Source of the DNA: Sinonovacula constricta
Lineage: Eukaryota > Mollusca > Bivalvia > Cardiida > Solecurtidae
Length of the DNA: 64,000 nucleotides
Assembly (NCBI GenBank): GCA_007844125.1
Contig: CM017555.1
Coordinates: 28,966,343-29,030,342 of the forward strand
Reading direction: 5' to 3'
Shown: positions 27,141 to 39,259 of the stretch, piece after piece
Numbering within the stretch: position 1 is the stretch's first letter
Layout of the letters: every line of letters starts with the position of its first letter
Position numbers and translations under genes: made by a program
Notes under the pieces: generated by a model
What the model was told of the DNA's origin: nothing
The model's database searches: none
The model's input: the letters and a program-made list of their open reading frames with translations, nothing else

Positions 27141-27344
27141 TAAAAGTATGCGATCACGTGTGTTGGTCTTCGTGCTTGGAGTAAGTGTTTTGACGTGATT
27201 TAATGTAACGAATAAAACAACATTTACACATTACTCCTAGTGGTTTGACATATCAAGTACAAAAAGGAAGGTAAATACAATTTTAACCAACCAAAAAAGA
27301 ACAACCCCAAGAAGAATGTTGTTCATAATGTAGCCGGATGATAG

Positions 27345-27710
27345 GGAGAGAATGTGTAAGCGGTCCGGTTAGCTCAGTCGATAAAGCATTCGCCCTGTAA
27401 GCGAAGGGTCCCAGGTTCGAGTCCCGGACTGGCTGCACATTTTTCTCCCTATGTTACAATGGCGCCCAACGTAAATGACTCGCGGTCGTTCCGGTACTCA
27501 AGTGTTCAAGTTTGTTATGAGTTGTATGTAGAGCATACGGTCTAAGGAAATTCGAGGGCGAATTTCAAGTTGCCCGGGGTTTATGTAGCCGGGTGATAGG
27601 GAGGGAATGTGTAAGCGGTCCGGTTAGCTCAGTCGGTATCGCATTCGCCCTGTTAGCGAAGGGTCCCGGGTTCGAGTCCCGGACAGGCTGCACATTTTTC
27701 TACCTATGTT
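27345..27710 (+). mobile_element. SINE-2: dimeric tRNA-derived element
   Basis: Two tRNA-like heads start at 27361 and 27616 (255 bp apart), each with GGTTAGCTCAGTCG and the B box GGTTCGAGTCC, followed by CTGCACATTTTTCT. The linker and the leader of each head (GTAGCCGG.TGATAGGGAG) correspond to those of the minus-strand element at 6811-7135. The heads fold nearly as tRNAs, but the acceptor stem has a mismatch, the anticodon loop is atypical (C before the putative anticodon) and the leader is repeated, so I call a SINE and not tRNA genes. Confidence 0.78.
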
Positions 27711-29046
27711 ACCATAATATCAATCATAATAATCTACGGCGAAACCCGGGCATTATTTGAATATAATAGTCTCAACACCAGTAAACAACGCTCGCCAGGG
27801 CTCTTTTTATGCTGATTTTAATTTCATTGATTCATCTCGAACATCAGTTCATAGACTTCTCACAAACCACGACCATGCAGAACACATGTGGCTTTGGTAA
27901 CGTTATTTCGTATCTTAATTTTCCTTAGGGTTCGGAATTAAATTGTATTGAAGTGTTCGCTTTCTTCCCTGTCATTTTTTTCAATCGTCAGCGGGTCCAG
28001 GCGCGTATCTGGGTCGTTTTTGAAGTTACCCACAATTGCAAGGGAAATAGCCTTTGTAGTAATACTTTTGACTGTATTCGGTTCTTTTCTAACGAATAAC
28101 AGGTAAAATGGGGACATGTGAGGTAAACTAAAGTCCTGACGTGTATAAGTTTATTCATTTTAAAACCTTTTCAACTTTAAGGGTGTTGTAGAAAGATTTT
28201 ATAACATAGAAATTACGGAAATAAGATATATTATGCCTAACCCGATGTAGGCATCGACTTTCTTAGTGTTTTTGGTACTTTCAGATTTTGGATTTTTCGA
28301 ACGGAAGTTACGCACGTGCGTAAAGTGCGTAATGGCAGAAACGCGCCTGAGCGTGTCATATCTACGAGTCAGATCTACCAGTATTGTCAAAATGGGTCGT
28401 CTGTGTGTTTAGTGCGCAGACATGTATATACAATGAATTGCATCCATTACGTAAACCCAACGTCCTTGGACTTCTGTAAACTGATAAACAAATATTTATA
28501 GGATACTCTGAAATATCGCTTTGTCAGCTCTTTATTAATTTGAAAATTTAAAGTCACTGTCTTGATATGTATATAAATAGAGGACATGAAATAAATTATC
28601 GGTGTTTGTGGGAGTTTTTATAAATTATTCGTGCCTACGTTCGTAGAGATTTTCCGTGCTTGTCTAAAGACAACAGCAGATAATTGTTTATTTGAAAGAT
28701 TAAACATACAAGCCTGCATGGGAGAATATGCCTTCGTTTAAACATATCTCTCGGGAAAACTGGCTTATAAAGTCCAAGATCAATGAGCTACAACGATAGT
28801 GATTCTTACGGCTGTCTTTGTAAAACATTTAAATCAAAAACTGCATTCTAGCAAAAAAGCAAAAAGGGCACTATCAAGGCAATAAATTGTCACTTTTCTT
28901 GATTAAGCTTTATCGCAAATATTTTTTTTGCCAGTATTCAAATCACCTCTTTTGTAACTACTTACATAAACGACCTTTGAAACCTTTAGTCAATGTCTAC
29001 TGTTGATAACAATTTTGAAATGATAACTGCTTACTGTAAGCCTTAA
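27711..29046. other. Unit-1 tail, nothing recognised
   Basis: AT-rich sequence with short frames only (for example 28199-28390 minus). A small palindromic stretch CGCACGTGCG at 28312-28321 is a near-perfect inverted word. No homologue elsewhere in the window was noticed. Confidence 0.5.
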
Positions 29047-29508
29047 TTTTATAAGCCTATTTTTTATCTTGGACTAACATTGCATACATGCGTTCATCAA
29101 AATAAACATAAAGACAACTCCAGATATTTGAATGTAACAAGAATACAATCTGGCCACTTATTTTACCGTATAAAGACATTTCATTTGTATGTAAAGAGCA
29201 TGTCTGAATACTGCATCAATTTACATCCCTGTTTTGAAGAATACGAACACGTGAATTCACAACAACTCTCCAGAGACTCGACGGTATATGAGCCTAGGAA
29301 TAAGCAGTATCTATGTAACTTGAACCAGTGGTGGCCCTATATCGTCCAATTTCAGGTCGCAATAAAGAATGTCGAGTTACCAAAGAAGACAAAGAGGATG
29401 GACATTTTGTGTCAGCAACTCAATTGTGTGTCATTTAAACATTGCACGTCATTCATATTAGACTGCCTGTCTAAACAATCAATAATCGAGCATGTAACCA
29501 TTTGGTGA
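29047..29508 (+). CDS. Unassigned open frame, candidate small gene or exon
   Basis: This is the longest non-repetitive open frame in the window: 153 codons free of stops, ending at TGA 29506-29508. The first ATG is at 29200, giving 102 residues; upstream there are only non-ATG candidates. The product is mixed in composition, with about seven Cys after the first Met, a NQWWPY motif, a basic KKTKR stretch and no signal peptide, membrane segment or known domain that I recognise. An ACTAAC word (29073-29078) could be a splicing branch point, but no convincing acceptor or donor is seen. There is no partner copy in the window to test for constraint. It could be an exon, a relic of a mobile-element protein, or chance; with about 64% AT I estimate roughly 0.1 such frames expected by chance in 64 kb. 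Confidence 0.2.
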   Translation, partial: FYKPIFYLGLTLHTCVHQNKHKDNSRYLNVTRIQSGHLFYRIKTFHLYVKSMSEYCINLHPCFEEYEHVNSQQLSRDSTVYEPRNKQYLCNLNQWWPYIVQFQVAIKNVELPKKTKRMDILCQQLNCVSFKHCTSFILDCLSKQSIIEHVTIW

Positions 29509-31780
29509 TGGTCAATGTGTCTCTAATAGGAACATATAAAGTAGATCTTCATTTCTTTTCAGTTGTTAATTGTTTACAGATATAAAACGTTATAGGAAAA
29601 GTATTCGGGAAATTACTAACACTCGAAATTGTTTTTTTTAATGACATGATTATTTAAAAGTTTCGCACTTATAATGTTTTAATCATTATTTTAATAGATT
29701 AACTTATTCCCTCAAACATAACTTTGGTATTTTTTCTCTTTAAAAAGACAATATTTTGATTACATAAATAATTGCTAATATTTTAGTCAATATTAATGCA
29801 ACACTAAAACCACATGAATTTAACATGTAAAATAATAGTTTAACTCCGATCATTGATTACAATAATGTCCGTTATATTCTAATTTAAACAATTTTCTTGT
29901 GATATGTAGCAAAGGGAATAAGTTGAAATCAATGTTAAAGACTGGTGATCTTTGAGCAAAAATAAGACGATAAAAAATAGGTCGTTTTAGTTTTTCGACT
30001 CCCTACACATTGTTTATAACCAAAGTCGTAAGGCGTTTGTTTCTGTCGTGTTTCTAGTGCATCGGATATTCTGTGATATTTGTTTCGAGCATCTACACCT
30101 GGTATATAGAATGATTTATGGTTAATACAAAACCGACATGAAGTTATCACAGCCAGTCTACTTTATTTAGAACGAATATTATCACTAGCGTCAAAATATC
30201 AGAGCCCAAAAACAATTGGGACAAACAATTCTCCTTTGAAGGTTATGCACTGACATGCATATGTTACTATCAATTATAACTAAAACTTGTCCACATATGC
30301 TAGCGAAACTACAAATAAACGAAGCAACATATCAAGTTTGGCATTAGCTCGACGTTAAAATAACACTTGCAATTCCAGTAGTAAATAGCTTTGCCTCGTT
30401 TACCCCGTGGTGTTTACATTATTTCGGTAAAGCTGCAAATTGGAAGATATGTAATCGACATTCATAAATAAAGGAGATTCAGGTAGAACGAATGTTACCA
30501 CCTGCTGTGGAAAACAGGTTAAGCACGTGGTTGTAAATAACACTTAATAAATAACAGTTTTACTTCAGTCGCTATTCCTGATGCGAAGTGACATGTACAC
30601 GCCAGTCTGTGAATCAGACAAACAGATCCATGATTTGTCAGAATGATAGTTTTAAATACTATGTGTTTTTATTTGGAAAAAATATCCTCATGTAAAATTA
30701 AATATACAGACACAGGTGGAAAACTGCTTATATGTTTACAAGGGAGCTATGTTAGAAGTTCGTTACTATTTGACCAATTCTGAATAGAAAGTTGTTTGCA
30801 TATCGATGCAAGTAATTTTCGATATACCTTCAAAATGATTCAATGAACATAACACATGTATACAGAATATGTTGGTTTTATAAAATATTTCCCTATGTTT
30901 TGATGTTAAACATTTAGACATGATACCTTTATATAATTGGTTGCTGATTCATGTTAAGATTGTCTGAAGATGTTAACAAAATCAATTAATGCTAGGTGCA
31001 GTTCATCTAGTTTGCAGATGAAAAATAATATGCTAGATGACATATTGAGTTGTATCGTACAATGTTGATTTTATAAACAAGAGCGTTTATCTACATTATG
31101 TTAATTTACGGCATATTATTAGAAACATATCGGACCTGTATTATTTGCTGACACAAATTATGACATTCGTGTTAGTGGCTATGAAAGGACAACATAAGAC
31201 AATGTCAAATGACTACTGCAACATATATTAAAACTGAAATTTCAATGTTATTAAATGCCGAGATAATGTTAGTCTGACACAAAGCCGATATGAGACATAT
31301 CATTTGAAAAGGTTAGTCGGTATAAGGACCAATCGATATGCTTAAAATCTATTTATTGAGGTCTTGCATTAAAATAAGTCCGAGTAATTGTATCACATTT
31401 TTCAAATATATTTTAATTATACCCAAACATACAGTAGGCTGTTTGTGAACGGACAGAATTAAAATTCATTAGGAAATATTGTATTTTGACACGATCATAT
31501 TGAAATGTATGCTATTTAATACATGAACAGGTCTGGTTCTTTTTTTCTCTAGTCTTTGTTTTGAGGTGTGTGTGTGTCGGGGTGGGGGGGAACGATGCAA
31601 AACAATTATTCATGTGTCAACAGGTAGTCTTCACAATTCTAATTTAAGCAACTACGCCGAGACTAGGTTCCTGCATGATTCAATATAGCTTTGCAAGGTA
31701 ACATCTTTTTTTGCAATGGTATTATACTACATATGGTCAAGTTAGTTGAATCTTTCAATAGGGTTACCAAATATCAGACA
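29509..31780. other. Unit-1 tail, nothing recognised
   Basis: AT-rich sequence without open frames of interest, SINE boxes or tandem arrays. The minus-strand frame at 29935-30150 is short and has no domain. Confidence 0.5.
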
Positions 31781-31880
31781 AACAAAGCACATTTCCTAAT
31801 GTTTACGTTAGTTATTTTGTTGAAAGTGGTAGTTAGGAAATGTGTTTGCGGGCTCTTTGGACATTAAATAACTAACATTT
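31781..31880. repeat. Nested imperfect inverted repeat
   Basis: CAAAGCACATTTCCTAA (31783-31799) pairs with TTAGGAAATGTGTTTG (31833-31848) with one gap. A second pair, TTAGTTATTT (about 31808-31817) and AAATAACTAA (about 31866-31875), lies across it. The arms interleave, so the whole is not one simple stem. Confidence 0.6.
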
Positions 31881-32416
31881 TCCCACTAACTCATTACACA
31901 ATATATCTCTCTGAGTCATCATCTTTTAAACAATGTTTTGTTATACGTTTAAAGGTTTTGTATCTTATCATCTAAATCATATAAATTGATAACTCCAAAG
32001 GTGTACTTGTCGATTTTATCTTAATACGCCTGGTGTATGAATAAATGTTTTAACCCAATTATAAATGTGCGACCTCTTTTGATGTTGTGTTATAAACACC
32101 CAGTGCAGTTATATCAGACAAATAGCACACGTGATTGCAGCATTTATTTCTTGTACACTTATTTTCACTAGAAAAGCGCGAGACATTCATTTATACATCC
32201 ACGACATCAGACAAATCAACACACGCATAATGCTAACCATGATGCACCCCCCCCCCCCAAATGAACTAAATGATTAAACTGTACATCTGGTTTCCAGTAA
32301 AATTAGTTGTTATATTTATCTGTACTTAAATGGCGTCTGCATTTGTAATATTGTCCAAACGAATGAAAATAACAATTTGCATCTGGATACATTCTATAAT
32401 TATTATATATAAATTG
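31881..32416. other. Unit-1 tail, nothing recognised apart from a C tract
   Basis: A run of 14 C lies at about 32246-32259. The last bases (32405-32416) are the 5' target duplication of the next SINE. Confidence 0.6.
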
Positions 32417-32737
32417 TACCGGACCTGGTAGCGCAATCAGTAGAGCGTCGGCTCCAGGTACGGGAGGCCCCGGGTTCGATTCCGGGCCGCGACATACCAA
32501 CGTCGTTAAAAATGGTAGTGGTATAGCTCCCTTGCTAACGCTCAAGCAAATATAAGGGTAGTTCCACGACTGGTTGGCCCGGTGTCAGGATAATGTGACT
32601 GGGTGTGGTATCATGCCCGGTGTTCACGGCATGCTATACACAGTGAAGGCAGCACTATATCTGCTTCAAGTGGACACCGTCTCCAGATAACTGAAAATAC
32701 TGTTGGTGGGACGATAAACCCAATTAACAAACAAACA
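32417..32737 (+). mobile_element. SINE-1, full-length, with 12-bp target-site duplication
   Basis: Head CCGGACCTGGTAGCGCAATC, A box, B box (GGTTCGATTCC), complete body and tail CCCAATTAACAAACAAAC. ATATATAAATTG flanks it at 32405-32416 and 32738-32749, a perfect 12-bp target duplication. It is the best-preserved copy with proven retrotransposition. Plus and minus frames across it are shadows. Confidence 0.96.
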
Positions 32738-32923
32738 ATATATAAATTGCCTCTAAAAAATAGTTATTGCGATATCTCTAAAGAAGAAGAAGAAGAACAA
32801 CAACAACAAAACTCTTACAAAGATGCGTCATTATCACTATATGTTGTCGCATTACTTTTGTGATGTCCAAGACTGTGATTTAAAAAAAACACATTGCATA
32901 TTATATATATGATTTTAATATAT

Positions 32924-32959
32924 GATACCAATTTTATATATATAGTTAAAATTGGTATC
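32924..32959. repeat. Short perfect hairpin
   Basis: GATACCAATTTT (32924-32935) and AAAATTGGTATC (32948-32959) are exact reverse complements around a 12-nt AT-rich loop; an A/T pair can extend the stem inward. It could be the core of a small palindromic element or a chance hairpin. Confidence 0.7.
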
Positions 32960-33082
32960 CGACATCTATAACTATTATTAACGTGTATTTCCTTAAGCAA
33001 CCAAATTAATTATTTTAACATGAAAAGAACAAACAAAAAGATGCTTATTAATATCATACATCTGTGTGAAAGTGGAAAACAA

Positions 33083-33949
<867 letters not shown>

Positions 33950-34707
33950 AATATAACCTTTCTATTTGATCGTTAAATTAGATGATTAACAATAGGTAAA
34001 TAAGAAAAAGTCCTATCAAAATTTTCACAGATATTTAAATTTTATCTTCCAGTAGATAAAGGCAAACAAGGTAAATGCAAATGTGACAAAAACACAGAGA
34101 CGAGACATAACACATATAAAGAAAAACCATCAGTTACCGTCTTGGAACGGTCAATCGTCAAAAGGGCCAACTGGGGTGCTTAAACCTGGTTTGTGAAGTG
34201 CTCCAACCTCGCACTTCCTGAAGGGTTTTCTAGCAAACAAACAGTGTAAATAACAACAAAACAACAAAGCTATCGTTAGCGTATAAAACCTATATATAAG
34301 GATAGATAAATAAAGCCAGTTTAAGTAAGAACTGGTATCCCAGAAGGTCATTGCTCCGATACAAACATAGCAATTGTAATTTATTGTCAGATTTTAACGT
34401 AACGAGTCATAACAAAGGCAGTAGTGTTTACATGTCAACGGAACCACATAACCTTAAGATTTTTGGTTTGATTTAAAAGAAGAGAAAACCAGAACAAACC
34501 GATAAGTCAGATGTTCCTAAACCAGCAATTCACTTCTGCATGGTAAATATACTGATATATAGCTGCGTTTCCTCGAGGAACATTTTGTACTGGAATATCA
34601 GCCTACCATCTTTACGATCATTGTTTCCGAGTGGTGTTTATCCTACAAGGTAATGGGACATATAAATAGTCATAGGTACATGTACTTAGACTAACTGATA
34701 AAAATAG

Positions 34708-35002
34708 AATTATGTTGATGTTGTCGATAATGATGACGAAGAGAGTGAGGTCGATAATGTCGATGATGATATTGATCGTGAATTTGGTTGTGTTGCTGAT
34801 GATGATAATGTCAATGATGATATTGATCGTGGTGTTGGTGGTGTTGGTGATGATGATAATAATGATGATGGTGATCTTTGGCAAAACAGAAAGTCTAGGC
34901 ATGGATTTACTGTATCAAAGCTGAATGAATTTAATAGCAATCACACTATACTTGATGCCTTCATCTCTATTTCCGACGAAAAAACAATAGAGCACATTTA
35001 TT
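34708..35002 (+). other. Open acidic frame lacking ATG, over (GAT)n-like sequence
   Basis: The frame after the TAG at 34705 stays open for 97 codons to TAA. The first 57 or so residues are Asp/Asn/Val/Gly-rich from imperfect GAT triplets, followed by about 40 residues of ordinary composition (starting LWQNRKSRHGF). The paralogous place in module I (10485-10560) is not open. Most likely an imperfect microsatellite that happens to lack stops; an exon is a remote alternative. Confidence 0.25.
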
Positions 35003-35228
35003 AAGACGATACTCTTAACTAGTATAATGTGAGTGAGTAAATAACTTTGCTCCGGTCGATCTCAGAAGCTGTGGCCTTAGTGCTCTAAGCCTAGCGATTA
35101 AATATAACTCTTCAAATGTGCGTCACATCTACGAGTAATAAGTGTTATATCTCACATCAAAGATCCAAATGAACGTCGGTAAATCGATATTGTACTATTA
35201 AAATTGACTTATATATAAAGCGTATAAT

Positions 35229-35500
35229 CGCAATAGCTGAGTTGGTAGAGCGTCGGCTTTCGGATCGGGAGGTCGCGGGTTCAAACCCCGTCCGGGTCAA
35301 ACCAAAGACTTTAAAGTTGGTAGTAGTGGTTTCCCTCATAACGCTCGGGGCTAAGGGGACAGCATTACGCCGGACTCGTCGGTGTCAGTATAATGGGCCG
35401 GCCGGGTTCAGTCCCTGGGCACCTCATAAGTGCCCCTTTGCTATAATGATAGAAATGTCGCTGCACAGTATCGGCAAAGATGCCGGCAAATCACATCCGA
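35229..35500 (+). mobile_element. SINE-3: tRNA-derived element with body related to SINE-1
   Basis: tRNA-like head with A box (TAGCTGAGTTGGTAGAGCG) and B box (GGGTTCAAACCCCG), an Arg-tRNA-like anticodon arm (GTCGGCTTTCGGATCGG), then a body parallel to SINE-1: ACCAAAGACTTTAAAGTTGG, CTCATAACGCTCGG and GGTGTCAGTATAATGGGCCG. The 3' end is uncertain and no target duplication was seen. The plus frame across it and its minus shadow are not genes. The acceptor arms do not pair, so it is not a functional tRNA. Confidence 0.75.
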
Positions 35501-36815
35501 ATAATAATGAGACTGTGGCCTATACAAAGTCGTTAGAATTGTTCTTATGCATGGCGCAGAGATTCCGCTGTTGTATGAAAATGTTGTCTGCAAAATGCAT
35601 TAGTTTTATGAATATTTTTTTTCATTTCTTGTTTTGATGTTATCTTGTCTCGACAAAGGTACAAACAAACCACGGCAACAAATCTGTTGAAAGATTGGAT
35701 GTTACTGTTGTGTTGAATAGTTAGCTTGACCACCTTCAAATGAACACACGGTAATACATGTTAACGTAACGATTATAATAATCTGTACTTATTAATATAT
35801 TTATAAACATTCAGACCCCTATATCGATAGAAACGGTTTCTCGGTCAAGATCATAAAGACGAGGAGTGAACGAAACAATCACAATCAAGCAGTGACATCC
35901 AACACTGAACCGGAACTAGAACTTACCTCCAGTCTATAAGACTTCCATTGTGTCACGTGACTTTGTTTATTCACGTGATACCTAGTCAAAAATTGTCAAC
36001 TGGCTGATATGTGAATCAGTCGAAATACACAAAGAAGGAACATATATTGTGCATATATTGTGCTTAAATGGATATTTCGTAACAAATTTTTTAATGCAAA
36101 AAACGCATTGAGTTAACAGCATAGAGCAGTGGAAAACATTGAAATGCATCAATAAGAAAATACCCTTTCAAAATGGTATAAAATAAATGATAACTTAAAA
36201 AAGTCCTTTCTTTATCAGATATTTCTTCAGAAAATGAAACGTTCATGACGTTCCCTGGTGGTTGTACTGTTCTATGTCTGTTCTGTTGATCGCGTGAGGC
36301 ATCTAGTGACAACATATTTCCACTGATGCAGGTCTATTAAAAGTAAGGGTTCTTATTAATAAGGCGATGGCGTGAAATTGTCGCCAGCTTTTACTGGCAT
36401 ATAACCTAAAACCTAATGAAATGGTAACATAACACTGGAGTAAACCTCTTTGCACAGGCACATCGTTTCCCTTACATTAAACCGTTTTACCAAATCTGAC
36501 ACATTCTGTGTATATAACAGGTCTTATCCACATAAAATGAACCATTTTTCCCATATACATCAAAACTTGCTTAAAATAAATGTTATATAGCCTGCACACG
36601 CTACGGTTTTAAAGTACATGCTCCTAAGAGTTAATGATCTGTTCCAGAGGGAATCCCAAGAATACTTACGCAATAATTAGACATAATAGCAGCAATATTG
36701 ACCTTGTTTTATCAAGCAAGTAATTATGTTCAATTAGGTTCAACACGGCCTCAATAAATCCTTAACACACATTTCTCAAGTTACCCCATATAGTCGACGC
36801 CGTTTTCCGTTCCCG

Positions 36816-36925
36816 ACACACACACACACACGCACGCACGCACGCACACAATCACGTACACACGCACGCACGCATGCATGCACGATCGAACGGACGAACG
36901 CACACGCGCGCACACACACGCATAA
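36816..36925. repeat. (CA)n/(CGCA)n compound microsatellite
   Basis: CA, CGCA and CATGCA units with interruptions, similar in composition to the array at 5899-6012. Confidence 0.85.
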
Positions 36926-37060
36926 TTGACATAATTTTGAGACATTTGTTAACTAACATTCTGCATGTTTAATTGTAATACTGTTAATATTGTTGCCGGT
37001 ATTCTAAACATGACCTGATATGATGCTATCTACTGCTACCCGGCCTTTCATCAGACGCTT

Positions 37061-37470
37061 ACAAACGCCACACAATCTTCAATAAAAAAGTGGTATCAGT
37101 CATGCTCGACCGAATATGTTTTTCTAAAATGTCTCAGTAAGTCATGATTAATTGAACATTTTGCTGCCAAATGCTATTGGTAATAAAGATATGTGCGATT
37201 TTTGAAGGAAAGCATTCCCCCAACATTTGAGTGTATGACATGTCAGATTAATTCCACAAGCTTACATTACGGACCTTTGTATAAGCCAGACCTAAGTATT
37301 TATGCCTTTATAACTCGACTATACCGAAAGATCACAACTTCAGCCGAACCGACCATGTTTAGTTGACAACAACCTTTTGTTTCTTTCGCGATCAAAAGCT
37401 TATCAGTATTTCTAAAATAATGTTACACTCCGTCATATCGAATGATCTGTCGAAAATTCTCAATCAAGCA
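37061..37470. other. End of unit 1, nothing recognised
   Basis: AT-rich sequence between module III and the long (TAC)n array. If the tandem model is right, this joins the array in every unit. Confidence 0.5.
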
Positions 37471-37540
37471 TATTACTACCGCTACTACTACTGCCACTAC
37501 TACTACTACGACTACTACTACTACTACTACTACTACTACG

Positions 37541-37588
<48 letters not shown>

Positions 37589-37886
37589 GCTACTACTACT
37601 ACTACTACTGCTGCAGCTGCCATTACAACAACAACTACTACTACAACCACTACGACTGCTACAACTACAACTACTACTGCTACTACAACTACGACTGCTA
37701 CAACTACAACAACTACTACTACAACAACAACAACATCTACTACAACTATTTCTTCTACGACTACTACTACTATTATTATTATTACTACTACTACTTCTAC
37801 TAATACTTCTACTACTACTGCTACTACCACTACAACTACAACAACGACAACTACTACAACTAATGCTAGTGCTACTACTGCTACTG

Positions 37887-37929
<43 letters not shown>

Positions 37930-38280
37930 GAGTACTACTGCTGCTACTTCTAAATCAACAACAACAACTACTACGACTACTACTTCTGGTTTCACTACTG
38001 CTTCTACTACTACTACTACTACTACTACTATTACTACTTCTACTACTACTACTACTACTACTACTACTATTACTGCTACTACTACTTCTACTGCTGCTGC
38101 AACTACTTCTTGTACTATCACTACAACTGCTACTTCTACTACTACTACTACTACTGCTACTACTACTACTTCTACTGCTACTACTACTACTAATACTACT
38201 ACTGCTATTACTACTACTACTACTGCTACAACAACTACTACTACTACTATTGTTATTACTACTACTACTACTACTTACTG

Positions 38281-38338
<58 letters not shown>

Positions 38339-38358
38339 AACTACTACTACTACTACTG

Positions 38359-38390
<32 letters not shown>

Positions 38391-38731
38391 GCTTCTACTA
38401 GTACTACGACTGCTACTACTACTACTACTTCTACTACTACTACTTCTTCTACTACTACTAGTACTACTGATACTTCTACTACTGATACAACAACAACTAT
38501 TTCTATTACTTCTGCTGCTTCTAATACTGCTACTACCACTACCTCTACTACTACTATAACTAAAACTACTACTACTACTTTTGCTACTACTCTTACTACC
38601 TCTACTACTTCCACTACCTCTAGTTCTACTACTACCACTACTTCTGCTGCTACTACTACTACTTCTACTACTATTACTACTACTTCTACTACTACCACTT
38701 CTACTACTTCTACATCTACTTCTACTACTTT

Positions 38732-38786
<55 letters not shown>

Positions 38787-39190
38787 GCGACTACTACTAC
38801 TACTACTACTTCTACTTGTACTTCTATTGCCAATCCTACTTCTACTACTACCACTACAAACTACTCCACTTCTTCTACTACTAGTAGTGCTACTGCTAGT
38901 TCTATTACTGCTACAACAACAACTACTTCTACTACTACTGCTGCTTATACTACTGCTACTAATAAGATTTCTACTACTACTACTACTATTACTATTACTA
39001 CTACTACTTCTACATTTTTTGCTACTACTTCTACTACTACTACCACTACTTCTATTTTTACTACTATTATTACTACTACTACTACTTCTACTATTACTAC
39101 TACTACCACTACTTCTACTTCTGCTACTACTACTACTACTACTACTACTGCTACTCCTACTACTTTTACTACTATTACTACTACTGCTAC
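37471..39190. repeat. Long imperfect (TAC)n array, about 1.7 kb, at the unit junction
   Basis: About 570 triplets, mostly TAC/ACT with scattered TGC, TTC, ACA and GAC variants and frame slips. Because TAA and TAG are rare in it, long frames result: Thr-rich and Leu-rich on plus, Val-rich and Ser-rich on minus. These are not mucin-like genes. The array lies exactly between the end of unit 1 and the start of copy B, matching 1-332. Confidence 0.97.
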
Positions 39191-39259
39191 ATTTTCTTTT
39201 GTTGAATGATCTGTTTACATTTTATTTTTTACATTATTTTCCGGCGAGCTTGATGCTCT

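Larger units (their letters stand above)
33950..37060 (+). repeat. Module III: diverged, condensed paralogue of modules I and II
   Basis: Colinear anchors: 34008 with 5785; 34850-34880 with about 10490-10520; 35006-35110 with 10842-10925; 35636-35665 with 11245-11275; 35762-35800 with 11462-11500; 36247-36450 with 14053-14240 (and 23580-23760); 36642-36710 with 25951-26010; about 37000 with 26535. Several kb of module I are missing (III runs about 0.6 kb where I runs 4.4 kb). A SINE-3 insertion splits it at 35229. No gene recognised. Confidence 0.7.

Noticed and set aside
27361..27690. Two tandem tRNA genes
   Set aside because: Acceptor stem mismatch, atypical anticodon loop and repeated non-tRNA leader and linker also found in the diverged element at 6811-7135; judged a dimeric SINE.
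35229..35302. tRNA-Arg gene
   Set aside because: The 5' and 3' acceptor strands do not pair, and the sequence continues into a SINE body.
35157..35637. Frames on both strands with FEPATSRSE-like and DREVAGSNPVR-like strings
   Set aside because: These strings arise from translating tRNA-derived SINE heads; similar shadows occur at 24405-24635, 32303-32545 and 41042-41269.
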